The notes under the pieces were generated by a model. The model ran no database searches. It had not been told where the DNA came from and was given only the letters and a program-made list of their open reading frames with translations. Below, one piece after another: positions 33,801-44,133 of a stretch of 64,000 bases of DNA (positions within the stretch are counted from its first letter, which is position 1; each line of letters starts with the position of its first letter). Made by a program: the position numbers and the translations under genes. This DNA comes from Chondrosia reniformis (taxonomy: Eukaryota; Porifera; Demospongiae; Chondrillida; Chondrillidae), in assembly GCA_947172415.1 (NCBI GenBank), contig OX359196.1:7459901-7523900 (forward strand). Direction: 5' to 3'.

Positions 33801-36025
33801 TGTGCAGTCTGGTCCATGGCCTGGTAATATCTTGCACTTCCCGTCCGGAACCTGCCACATCCACACCTCTCCACCGGCTGTGCCCACCAACAGTACCGGG
33901 GCCTGAGAGTGCCACATCATCCACTAGCCAGGAGGAGAGGCAAGTCAGAGATGAATCAAGACCTTAAGACACAACTGTAGTGTGTGCCAGATGAGCTAGT
34001 AGATTTGTATGAGTTGGTAGATTTGTATGAGTTGGTAGATTTGTATGAGTTGGTAGATTTGTATGAGTTGGTAGATTTGTATGAATTGGTAGATTTGTAT
34101 GAGTTGGTAGATTTGTATGAGTTGGTAGATTTGTATGAGTTGGTAGATTTATATGAGTCCTGCTGCTATCCCAGTTTTCCCAAGATCCAACTTTGGAATA
34201 AAAATAAAACTTGTGGTTTCTTATCAGCATATTAGATCACTTTTTTGGTCAAAACATTTAGAAGGTTCAAATAGACTAGAATCACATTCATCTTCCACTG
34301 ACTATGCTGCATTTTATATGAATGGCTTGTCTTTCAAAGGAACCAATCAGATTATGAGCAGAACTTACAGAAACATCAGCAGTTTCTAAATTGATAATGT
34401 GTTTTCCATCTCCAGCTGCCCACACCTGTACAGTTCCTGACATGTCTGCCGTGCAGAGATACTTGTTACTGCTGTTATATCCACAAAAGGTTACAGAATC
34501 CTTGTGACCTAATTTAATGTGACACCAAAAAAAATAAAAAAGAATAATTTTGTCTGGAACTAAATGAGTAATGCTTTGAAGTTGATCAAATAGGATTAAC
34601 ATCACTAATTTTCACCTGAGCATTCAAATGCAACATCACCCTGAATAGTGTCCCACACTAGAGCTCTATTATCTTCTCCTCCGCTAACAGCAAGCTTGCC
34701 AGAACTGTGCACGTCCACTGAAAACACTGAACCTAATGAAGTGGATCACATTGCAACAAATGATATTATAGAGGCTCTTTGCTGAGCATAGAATATAGAA
34801 ATATTGGTCAGTGATATTAGAGAGGCTCTTTGCTGCAGATACATACGCAGAATATAGAAATATTGGCCAGTGATATTATAGAGGCTCTTTGCTGCAGATA
34901 CATAGAATATAGAAATATTGGCCAGTGATATTATAGAGGCTCTTTGCTGCAGATACATAGAATATAGAAATATTGGCCAGTGATATTATAGAGGCTCTTT
35001 GCTGCAGATACATAGAATATAGAAATATTGGCCAGTGATATTATAGAGGTTCTTTGCTGCAGATACAGATTATAGAGGCTCTTTGCTGTGGATACAGTAC
35101 ATAGAATATAGAAATATTGGCCAGTGATATTATAGAGGTTCTTTGCTGCAGATACAGTACATAGAATATAGAAATATTGGCCAGTGATATTATAGAGGCT
35201 CTTTGCTGAGCATAGAATATAGAACTACAGAACAACTAGAGGTTCAATGTTGTACACATTTATGTAGTTCTATATTAAGCTAATGAGTGTAATCACAGTT
35301 ATTAATAAGAAAGTTTAGGAAATTATTCATTTGTTTATCCCAGGAGCTGCAATTACATTCATTAGCCTAATATAGAACTACAGACCACGTATCTGTAGCA
35401 GTTACATATGCTAGCTACTAAAATGGCCGCTGGACGACAACCACAGTGGAGACACACTTCAAACAGGAGCAGCATGTAAAAGAACTGGTGGTTGTAGATA
35501 CACACACGTTTCATTATTAGCACTTATTTGAATGACTGCATGTATGTACATGTCTTATATGCATGTTAGTCTCATCAGAAAGTAGCATGTATAATATTCA
35601 TATATATACGTACATATATATGGATGGATGGATGGATGGATGGATGCATGTGTTTATATGCACATGCTATATATGTTAATCTGTACATGTGCATCAGTGT
35701 CAAAGCAAGGCAGTTCTCACCGAGAGATTCTACTGACCTTTATGTTGAGCAAATGTACATGCAGAAACATCTGGAATGTCTTCTTCAGGAGCTAGAGTGT
35801 CTTCTCCAAATGGTTCTTCAACCGCCATATCTTCCATATCTTCTATTGGTACTGCAGAACGAGAGCACATGTTAAAACATGCAAAATAGTTCAAGTGGAA
35901 GACCCCACTAACACAAGGACATGCGGTTAATGATGTTCTACAACGAATGACTTCTTACATTCATCATCTGTTAGCTCAACGATGTCATTTTCGTCATATT
36001 CTATCTGCTCTCCCTCGTCGTCCAT
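30811..36025 (-). CDS. AAMP: angio-associated migratory cell protein, WD40
   Basis: Eleven exons with consistent phases: 36025-35959, 35851-35738, 34732-34616, 34508-34369, 33923-33779, 33304-33221, 33024-32921, 32387-32305, 31964-31874, 31542-31388 and 30871-30811; 386 aa. An acidic N-terminus (MDDEGEQIEYDEND) precedes WD40 repeats forming a beta-propeller. Family landmarks: GGEDNRALVW, GHKDSVTFCGY, TADMSGTVQVW, HSQAPVLLVGTAGGEVWMW, GYEDGAIKIW, AAVAMLDGTLSIWD, YSGSLNGVVCQWD and C-terminal TASDDNSCKVF. AAMP is a conserved cytoplasmic WD protein (yeast SQT1 is a ribosomal uL16 chaperone of the same family). The exon at 32305 is joined with donor AT|GTTAGT, which restores SVESVGFSKINPLAAV. Introns hold four minisatellites. 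Head to head with GLRX5. Confidence 0.93.
32458..32547. repeat. 35-bp direct duplication in AAMP intron
   Basis: AAGTCAAAGATCAGAGGAAT and following bases occur twice in a row within the AAMP intron. Confidence 0.7.
32667..32895. repeat. 30-bp minisatellite in AAMP intron
   Basis: Seven to eight near-identical copies of AGCTAACATATTCATTCCAT plus ATATCACATC, ending about 25 bp from the AAMP exon at 32921. Confidence 0.95.
33995..34158. repeat. 18-bp minisatellite in AAMP intron
   Basis: Nine copies of GAGTTGGTAGATTTGTAT, nearly perfect. Confidence 0.95.
34744..35225. repeat. about 55-bp minisatellite in AAMP intron
   Basis: About eight copies around ATATTATAGAGGCTCTTTGC and AGAATATAGAAATATTGGCC, with internal deletions in some units. 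Confidence 0.92.
35619..35647. repeat. GGAT tetranucleotide microsatellite
   Basis: (GGAT) repeated about six times in the AAMP intron. Confidence 0.9.
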
Positions 36026-36065
36026 TTTGTCAATTTTGATCGAGTTGTCTTTGTAGATACACAAA
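36026..36065. promoter_or_regulatory. 40-bp bidirectional promoter AAMP / GLRX5
   Basis: The two start codons are 40 bp apart. CCATTTTGT on the left mirrors ACAAAATGG on the right, so each start codon sits in one arm of a 9-bp inverted repeat. Both genes must have tiny 5' UTRs or initiate inside each other. Confidence 0.75.
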
Positions 36066-38900
36066 ATGGCCTCCAGACTTCAAGGCCTTGCAATTGTGGG
36101 TAGATTTGCCTTACGACTCGCTGTTAGAAACCTTTCTAGCGGAAAAATTGATCAGGAAGCTTTTAATTCTGTAAGTGTTAGCCAGATTTTGTTTCCTTAT
36201 CAGCTGTGTCACTTCCTTAGACGAGACATCGGCAAAGTACAAGTCTTTCACCCCATTTATTAATGTCATTATTCAACCGTGTTTGTATATACGTCCGGTT
36301 TAATGTGATAGCAAAGTATTATTAGTTTAAATAAACATTGAATTAAATGGCTTTATTAATTAATTAATTAATTAACTAATAATTAAACTCAGAATGTGCA
36401 ATGTTTGTGATTGAAGAGTATAAAGTGGCAATCACGTGACCTATTATTGTTGGACAAGAGTGAGTCCCTCTCATTATAAGCAAACAAGGTGTGGTTAGTG
36501 TCTACTAATGAATTAAAGCTATAATTCGTTTTTATATTTCAAAGAAGATATAACATATATACAATTAATTCTTGGTAAACCATATATGAAATTGTAACTC
36601 CAGGTGACATGATTTTATAAGTGGGCCAGTTTTTTCAAGCCTGTTTATAAGCAGTTGGCTTCTTAGGAAATCATACATGATTCCCCATCTCTTATGTAAA
36701 CACCATATTAATTATAGGTTTAAGAGCATTCAGTAAATATTACATCATTAATTAGTAATCCTTTTATACTGCATGATGTAATGTTGTGCTGAGCCTTATT
36801 TCTCTGCCACTTAATGACTTTATTGTGTTTTCTACCCCACAAAACCACAACCTGGCAACCTGGAGAGAGATTACTTTGGCTGCTTTCCTAATCTCTTGAT
36901 CAGTCAAGTTTGGATGTTTGATGTCATTAATTAACATATAGATAGTAATTGGAATTTAATATGTAATCATTATCCTTCACCAAATGACTGAGAGTTTAAG
37001 GTATTGTCTTTTATTAGTTATCAATGGTGATGGATCAGAATTATATGCACTTTATCAAAATGATAAGTGACCTCCATAAGCCTTGGCTAAGGATCAGTGG
37101 TGGATTTAGGGGGGAGGAGTTTGAGTTTATATTTGCCATATTCCTTAAGTCAGGGCTAAAGATCTGACAGTGAACTGAAGGACATTTTATTGCACTAAGC
37201 CTCCTGTGCAAAGGCTATGATAAGAAGTGAAAATCAGCTTAATAACTTCCACTTATCAGCTCCACTGGTGTTGCATAGAGACACTTGTTAATGCACAACT
37301 TTAACAGCTTTGTGTGCATAGTTTTGAATGTCCACATTTCTTTGTTTTAGCTATTAAAGAAGAATAGTTTGGTGTTGTTCATGAAGGGAGTACCATCCAC
37401 CCCAATGGTAAGTTACACTGAATGCTTGAAGCTTATAGATGCATGTAACATGTTTAGTACCAATATAGGCCTTTTATTGTAGAATAGCAGTAGTATGTAG
37501 GAAAATGGTTTTAGATGACTCTTCCATAAGGTGCTATACGTAATCCAGTGCCAGAGATTCTCTGTGTAATGGCTAATATAGTTGATGCTTCCGTTTATAC
37601 ATACATAGAGTACATGCAGGCACTTGAGTATTCTAAATATATAGTTACCTGCTATTGGCTGTTGTATGTGTTTGTACGTACGTATACTTGTTAAGTGCTC
37701 TTTCATGATTATTTTCAGTGCGGTTTCAGTAAATTGGTTGTACAGATCTTGAATATGCATGGTAAGTGAATAAGAGAATTATATAGGCAATATTGATGTC
37801 TGGCCCAGTGGAGACCAAGAGAGAGCTATATCCTCATCCATAGAGTTACAATGTGTTGAATTTGTCTATGATGCTCCAGGATCCATAGAGCTACAATGTG
37901 TTGAATTTGTCTATGATGCTCCATGATCCATAGAGCTACAATGTGTTGAATTAGTCTATGATGCTCCATGATCCATAGAGTTACAATGTGTTGAATTAGT
38001 CTATGGTGCTCCATGATCCATAGAGCTACAATGTGTTGAATTAGTCTATGGTGCTCCACGATCCATAGAGCTACAATGTGTTGAATTTGTCTCTGGTACT
38101 CCATAATCCGAATTTTATTACTATAGGAGTTGAAAATTATGATTATTATAACGTTCTGGAGGATGTGGAGTTTAAGGAAGCCATCAAAGAATATTCGTGA
38201 GTCATTTTATATATTTTGCTACAATGCAACACATAAAATTGTTAGATTCGTCTTTTTCTTTTTTCAACATTTTTAGAAATTGGCCAACATTTCCGCAGGT
38301 TTACATGAATGGCGAGTTTCTTGGCGGATCAGATATTCTACTTCAAATGCATCAAAATGGTAAGCAGTGTCTTTTAGTACTTATATTTACTTCCCATGTA
38401 AAAAGTTCATTCCATTTGATCATCATGAAATGGTTGTGGTTAGTTTGCTTAAGATTACATAGTAGGGGACATAATGCTACTAGAACTAGAGCAAGCCATT
38501 CCCTAAGCTTGGTCAATTCTCACTCACATGAATTTTTATGACCATCAAATCCATTTTTTCTTTTTTTCACTTTCACTTTTAAAAGTTGTTTATGCAATAC
38601 TACTATTATACATACAAACACTTTGCATTAATAACCATAACATTTAGTCACCATTAATTTTACAGGTGTGGTATTTTTGGAACACAGATCTGCCCCATTT
38701 TCCCGGGGAATATTGTGTGTTCCGATTGTATTGTTGCATGATTTTCTGTTTTATTTGATGGATCTCATGACTTGCCCCAACCTGTATTGTAGATAAAGTA
38801 GAGTTAGTATTTGTTCTGTCTTGTCTTTGAATTAGGCGAGCTAATTGAAGAGTTGAAAAAGGTTGGACACGAATCTAAACTATCACAAGGAACATCATAA
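36066..38900 (+). CDS. GLRX5: monothiol glutaredoxin 5, mitochondrial
   Basis: Six exons: 36066-36170, 37351-37407, 37719-37761, 38127-38196, 38277-38359 and 38836-38900; 140 aa, usual for the family. The N-terminus ([20 protein letters not shown]) is basic and amphipathic, a likely mitochondrial presequence. The monothiol active site CGFS is at residues 55-58, followed by [13 protein letters not shown], the [17 protein letters not shown] glutathione/cis-Pro region and [12 protein letters not shown]5 binds a glutathione-ligated [2Fe-2S] cluster and passes it on in mitochondrial Fe-S assembly. It shares a 40-bp promoter with AAMP and lies 107 bp upstream of GNPDA on the same strand. Intron 3 holds a 45-bp minisatellite. 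Confidence 0.95.
37195..37230. repeat. dispersed repeat, family B fragment
   Basis: Shares CCTGTGCAAAGGCTATGATA with the copy at about 21270 in the TXNDC15 intron. Confidence 0.4.
37458..37545. repeat. dispersed repeat, family A fragment
   Basis: ATAGGCCTTTTAT and ATGTAGGAAAATGGTTTTAG match the copy at 11780-11830. A further piece (GCCCAGTGGAG ... TATCCTCATCCA) is at 37803-37845. Confidence 0.5.
37845..38105. repeat. 45-bp minisatellite in GLRX5 intron 3
   Basis: Six copies of CCATAGAGCTACAATGTGTT followed by GAATTTGTCTATGATGCTCC, ending about 20 bp before the exon 4 acceptor. Confidence 0.95.
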
Positions 38901-39007
38901 TCGCCCACTGTATGTATTAATAGCCCAGCGGCTTTTATTGTTGTAATGATAAACGCACTAGCTGTAGTCATTTCCTGCATCAAACTTGAAGAGGTAGTAG
39001 ATTCGGA

Positions 39008-40460
39008 ATGAGGCTAGTTATTCTTAAAGACTACGATGGAACTAGCGAATGGGCGGCCAAGTACGTGAAGAAACGAATCGTCAGTTTCAATCCTAGTCCC
39101 GATAGACCATTCGTACTGGGCCTACCAACTGGTGAGTCCCCCTAGAATCTATAATGACTATTTGTATATGAGGTCATGCATGATCTAGTGTTCGCATAAT
39201 CAAATCTACTGGTGCTCGACCGATATGCTACAAGCTGAGTGCAATACGTGGCCATATGACCACGGTTATGCCAGGGGAGGGGGGGCTTACATATTGGCTG
39301 GTGAATTAAATGGACACTGAATACACCACGCACACATATCTATAAAGTTTAGCTGATAACACATTCCCCTACCACTTGTACCTCAAGTCTGTGCTGAGTC
39401 AGTGATTGTACACCTGGTTGTGTGTAGGAAGCACTCCGCTAGGAATGTACCAGAAGCTGATAGAGTATCACAAGCAGGGGTTGGTATCCTTCAAGCACGT
39501 CATCACCTTTAACATGGATGAGTATGTGGGCATCCCTCGGGACCACAAGGAGAGTTACCACACATACATGTGGCAGAACTTCTTTAGCCAAATTGACATT
39601 GACCCAAAGAACGTGAACCTGTTGGATGGAAATGCCAAAGACCTCCAGAAAGAGTGTAATGACTTTGAAGCAAAGATCAGGTCATACGGAGGTGTTGAGC
39701 TGTTTGTAGGAGGTGAGTGCTGTTTTGGTACAAGTGAAGTATTATACATGTTACAATCCACTTCATGTTTTTGCATTTGTATATATTGTCACTTCACCAG
39801 ATGACTTTCATGTATACACAAATATTACATTACCTATCTGTGAGACTATAGGATCAAAGTGTATGGTTGCTAGGTGATGGCTATTGTTTCTTGCTAGGTA
39901 TTGGTGCAGATGGCCACATTGCCTTCAACGAGCCAGGCTCTTCCCTGGCCTCCAGAACAAGAGTCAAGACGCTGGCACAAGACACCATTGCAGCCAACTC
40001 TAGGTTCTTTGATGGGGACATTTCAAAGGTCCCTACTCAGGCTCTCACTGTAGGCGTTGCTACGGTGATGGATGCTAGAGAAGTAAGGGGCACTGCAACA
40101 CTAGCAATCACCTTTATTTGAGCAAATTATTCAGACCAGTGTTACTGTATATGGGAAGAACTTTGAGTCAACATTTAGTACTTCAATAATATACAGTACT
40201 TGTTGTTATATGAAAGACTAGTTTTACCTGTGTCCCGCTCTCTCTAGGTAATGATTCTCATAACTGGCTCTAAGAAGGCCTTTGCCCTGTACAAGGCCAT
40301 CGAGGAGGGAGTGAGTCACATGTGGACGGTATCCGCATTTCAGCAGCACCCCAGAACCCTCTTTATCTGCGATGAGGATGCAACTTTAGAGCTTAGGGTA
40401 AAGACAGTCAAGTACTTTAAAGGCCTCATGGAACTCCACAGCAAACTAGTTGATGACTAA
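39008..40460 (+). CDS. GNPDA: glucosamine-6-phosphate deaminase (isomerase)
   Basis: Four exons, 39008-39131, 39428-39712, 39898-40082 and 40248-40460; 268 aa, a little shorter at the C-terminus than vertebrate GNPDA1. It converts glucosamine-6-phosphate to fructose-6-phosphate and ammonia in the cytosol, linking amino sugars to glycolysis. Seen in sequence: [20 protein letters not shown] start, phosphate loop GLPTGSTPLG, catalytic Asp in FNMDEYVGI, and the catalytic Asp-His-Glu set in [16 protein letters not shown]; then [20 protein letters not shown] and [21 protein letters not shown]. All key residues are intact. It ends 131 bp from the convergent actin gene. I do not split GNPDA1 from GNPDA2. 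Confidence 0.95.
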
Positions 40461-40591
40461 TTAAACATTTCGAGTCTAATTTATATTTGGTTGTGCATCC
40501 AGTCACACTCAATTAATATGTACATCTTAACAACTTGTATAGTGCATGATTGTCATTATTAATTTCTGAAAGCTTTGTACATGTCAACAGT

Positions 40592-41895
40592 TTAAAAGCA
40601 TTTTTGATGAATAATTCTTTCTCCTTGTTCATCATATTCTTCTCTTGTGATCATCATTTGTTGGAAGGTGGGTAGATTTGCCAATATAGAACCACCCATC
40701 CACACACTGTATTTTCTCTCCGGAGGTGCTACAACCTTGGCCTTGGTGGCCCCTGGTACCAACTTCTGAACCTCCAGCTGCATCCTGTTGGCCATTCCCT
40801 GGTACATAGTGGTACCCCCAGACAGTATGATACTCTGAAACAAAGTACGTCTGATGTCAATGTCGCATTTCATTACTGAATTGTAAGTCAGCTCATGAAT
40901 CCCAGCAGACTCCATTCCAATGAAAGATGGTTGAAAAAGAGTTTCTGGGCATCTAAAGCGTTCATTGCCCATTGTAATTATCTGGCCATCTGGTAGTGTG
41001 TAAGTTTTCTCTCCTCCATCTGATTTTGTGTATTTTTCCAATTCTTCTTCAAATGATGATGCCACATAACATAGCTTTTCCTTCATATCTTTGACAATCT
41101 CCTGTTCTGCGGAAGTAGTGAAAGAATAGCCTCTTTCAGTCAGCATCTTCACCATGTAGCCAGTCAAATCTCTGCCAGCTAGATTTATGCGTCCCACTGC
41201 ATGCGGAAGGCCATGCCCTTCATATATGGGGACTGTATGAGTCACCCCATCTCCTGCATCCAGCACGATTGCTGTAGTTCTACCTGCGCTGTACAGTGCT
41301 AGGACCGCTTGGATAGCTACATAGAGAGCGGGAACATCAAAGTTTTCAAACATAATCTGTGCCATCCTTTCCCTGTTTGACTTTGGATTGAGAGGTGCTT
41401 CTGTCAGTAGAACAGGACATTCATCTGGCATCACACGAAGCTCATTGTGCAAGGCATGGGACCACACCTGAAGAAACAAACAACCATAAATTATCAAATA
41501 TTAGACTAGCTTAATTTTCATATACATATATAGTTAGATATATAGATGTCTAGGTTAAACCTTACAGTTATTTATATAATTTAATATCCTACGGACTGTA
41601 ATGTTTATATAATAATATTTAAATATTTTACCTTTTCCATGTTGTCCCAGTTAGTTACTATTCCGTGCTCTACTGGATAGGAAAGGGATAGGATTCCTCT
41701 CTTACTCTCTGCTTCATCCCCGATGTATGCCTCATCAATGCCCATACCATGCATAACCTCCTGATGTTTTGGCAGACCAACAACGCTGGGGAAAACTACA
41801 CTTGGTGCATCTTGACCAGCAAAGCCAGCCTTTATCATTCCAGAACCATTGTCAATCACAATGGTACCGCACTCAGTGTCACTGTCATAGTCCAT
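40592..41895 (-). CDS. divergent actin 1
   Basis: Two exons, 41895-41632 and 41467-40592; 379 aa. Actin core motifs are present: [26 protein letters not shown], the ATP-binding [43 protein letters not shown] and the C-terminal HQKCF. Many otherwise invariant positions have changed, for example [10 protein letters not shown] where canonical actin has PRHQGVMVGM, and [16 protein letters not shown]. It is the outlier of the local cluster and closer to canonical actin in its C-terminal half than genes 2-4. The intron lies between EK and VWSHALHN, as in the neighbouring copies, so all four share one ancestor. Probably a lineage-specific actin isoform rather than an Arp; polymerisation competence cannot be judged. 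Confidence 0.92.
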
Positions 41896-41969
41896 TCTCA
41901 GAAAGTAATTAGCCTCAGAGTCTACTCTTTGAGGGCCTACAGGTTACGACTTTAGTTCAGGCATCAAGA

Positions 41970-42433
41970 CTACGATGGAACAGCAGTGGAATTTATGAGT
42001 TTAATTGCTAATTCTTTTAAAGGTATTAGACCAATGTATGTGATGCAGAGGAGGGTGCGATAGGCATAGCATGTGTACATATTCCAGACACCTTTGTGTA
42101 TCGCAGGGGACACTTTTAAAGCCTCCATTCCTTCCACCTTTTCAAGACCTTCAAGTTTTGCATACCATCCAGTGATAGCTGCAACTACAGGAAACTGATT
42201 CTTCACATTAATGTGTGAAGCTTCAACTGAGCCAAAATGTATATATCCAAGTTACTCATATGATGAGAATGCTCATACATGTATATAGAGAGATAAATGG
42301 TGATGAAATCTGTATATAAATATTTATAAGTATCTAGAGAGCTGATAATTTTAACCAAACCTTTGCAAGGAATTTTAGATGTTTCAATGAATATATTTTC
42401 TGTACTAGTTGATTGATTAAAGTGTTGCTTCAT
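41970..42433 (-). pseudogene. possible two-exon small gene or remnant, GST-C-like
   Basis: A minus-strand ATG at 42433 starts MKQHFNQSTSTENIF; a phase-1 donor after CCTTGCAAAG (42360 area) joins an acceptor after GGCTCAG near 42227. The second block reads FPVVAAITGWYAKLEGLEKV and ends at a TGA-type stop at about 41970. The FP..WY.KLEGLEK pattern recalls the C-terminal helices of glutathione transferase-fold proteins. The splice sites are weak and most of a GST is missing. It could be a remnant between actin genes or a short lineage gene; I cannot decide. Confidence 0.25.
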
Positions 42434-42826
42434 GTAAAATAAAGCTGTGTTTTATCATGGAATATATATAATGGCTATATTGGCCTTTAATATGTCCATC
42501 AATCAAATATATACGCATTGACTAAAGAGTGTTCAATTTGCATATAGGCCACACAAAATATATACTAACCTTACATTGAGACCAGATACCTCATATGTAT
42601 GTATATACAACACACTGTATGCACTACATGTAGAACATGCCAATATTATTTACGACAGAATCGTATATTATCCACTACATATTAATAATGCTAAGAATAT
42701 GATATGATATTTTTTGCGCAGTATATGTATACATATATATATATACTAATTGAAAAGAAAAAAGTTATTGAAGTTTTCTGACATTCCTCTACCATATACA
42801 TTAGGTTTTCTGAATTGTACAAACAG

Positions 42827-44133
42827 TTAGAAGCATTTACGATGTATTATAGAAACACCTGCTTCTTCATATTCCTTCATTGTAATCCAGCTTTCAGCAA
42901 AAGTGCTAAGATTGGCTAGGATTGATCCTCCCATCCACACACTGTATTTTCTCTCTTCTGGTGCAACAACTCTAACCTTGGTATTCCCTGGAGCTAGTGT
43001 CGTAATCTCCTTCTGAAGTCTTTCAGCCAATCCCTTGTACATTGTAGTACCTCCTGAAATGACTATATTATTAAATAGCTCCTTTCTCAGATCTATATCA
43101 GTCTTCATAATGGACTGGGTGGTCAGGTTATGGATGCCAGCTGCTTCCATCCCAAGAAAAGAAGGTTGAAAAAGACATTCAGGACAACGAAATCTTTCAT
43201 TTCCCACTGTTATTCGCTGACCATCTGGGAGTGTATAATCTATCTCTAATTCTGAGCTCTCTTTGGCTTTGTCCATTTCTTCTTCAAAATCCAGTGCTAC
43301 ATAGCAAACCTTCTCTTTGATATCTTTGACAATTTCTCTCTCAGCTGTAGTGGTAAAACTAAGACCTCTTTCTGTTAAAATTTTCATCAAATAATTTGTC
43401 AAGTCTCTTCCAGCAAGATCCAGTCTCCCTACTGCATGGGGCATGGAATAACCCTCATATACAGGCACAGTGTGAGTCACTCCATCACCTGAATCCATCA
43501 CCACTCCGGTGGTCCTTCCAGCACTGTAGAGAGCAAGCACTGCTTGAATGGCCACATACATGGAGGGAACATTGAAAGTCTCAAATAGAATACTGGTCAT
43601 CCTTTCTCTGTTGGCTTTGGGATTCATGGGTGCTTCTGTAAGCATGACTGGACATTCTTCAGGTGTGCACCGGAGCTCATTATAAAAGGTGTGATGCCAA
43701 ACCTGAAATAAACATTTAAATAATTTTAGTCTTTATATTAGGTCAATTGCAATGTAAACTTTTCAAATGTATGCATATATATATAGGGTACAGCTACACT
43801 TTGCTGCACATATATATAAAAATGATTTTAGTAAGGATGCATATTACATTGTACCTTTTGCATATCATCCCAGTCTGTTACTATTCCGTGATCAACTGGA
43901 TATTTGAGGGTCAATATTCCTCGTTTGCTCTCTGCCTCATCTCCTATGAAGACATCCTTACTGCCCATCCCTATCATCACCCCTTGATGTCGGGGCTGCC
44001 CGACTACGCAAGGAAAGACACATCTAGGAGCGTCCTCGCCAGCGTATCCCGCCTTGACCACCCCAGAACCATTATCAATAACTATAGCTTCTCCCTTGTG
44101 CTCGTCTGAAGCATCACTTTCAGTGTCACTCAT
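42827..44133 (-). CDS. divergent actin 2
   Basis: Two exons, 44133-43855 and 43702-42827; 384 aa. Acidic N-terminus [15 protein letters not shown], then [82 protein letters not shown] and HRKCF. It is diverged from canonical actin (for example [19 protein letters not shown]). Exon 1, the intron and the 5' half of exon 2 (43335 onward) match gene 3 base for base by eye; the 3' half of exon 2 has its own changes ([19 protein letters not shown] versus [19 protein letters not shown]). The same 1,761-bp spacing separates the ends of genes 2, 3 and 4. Confidence 0.93.
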
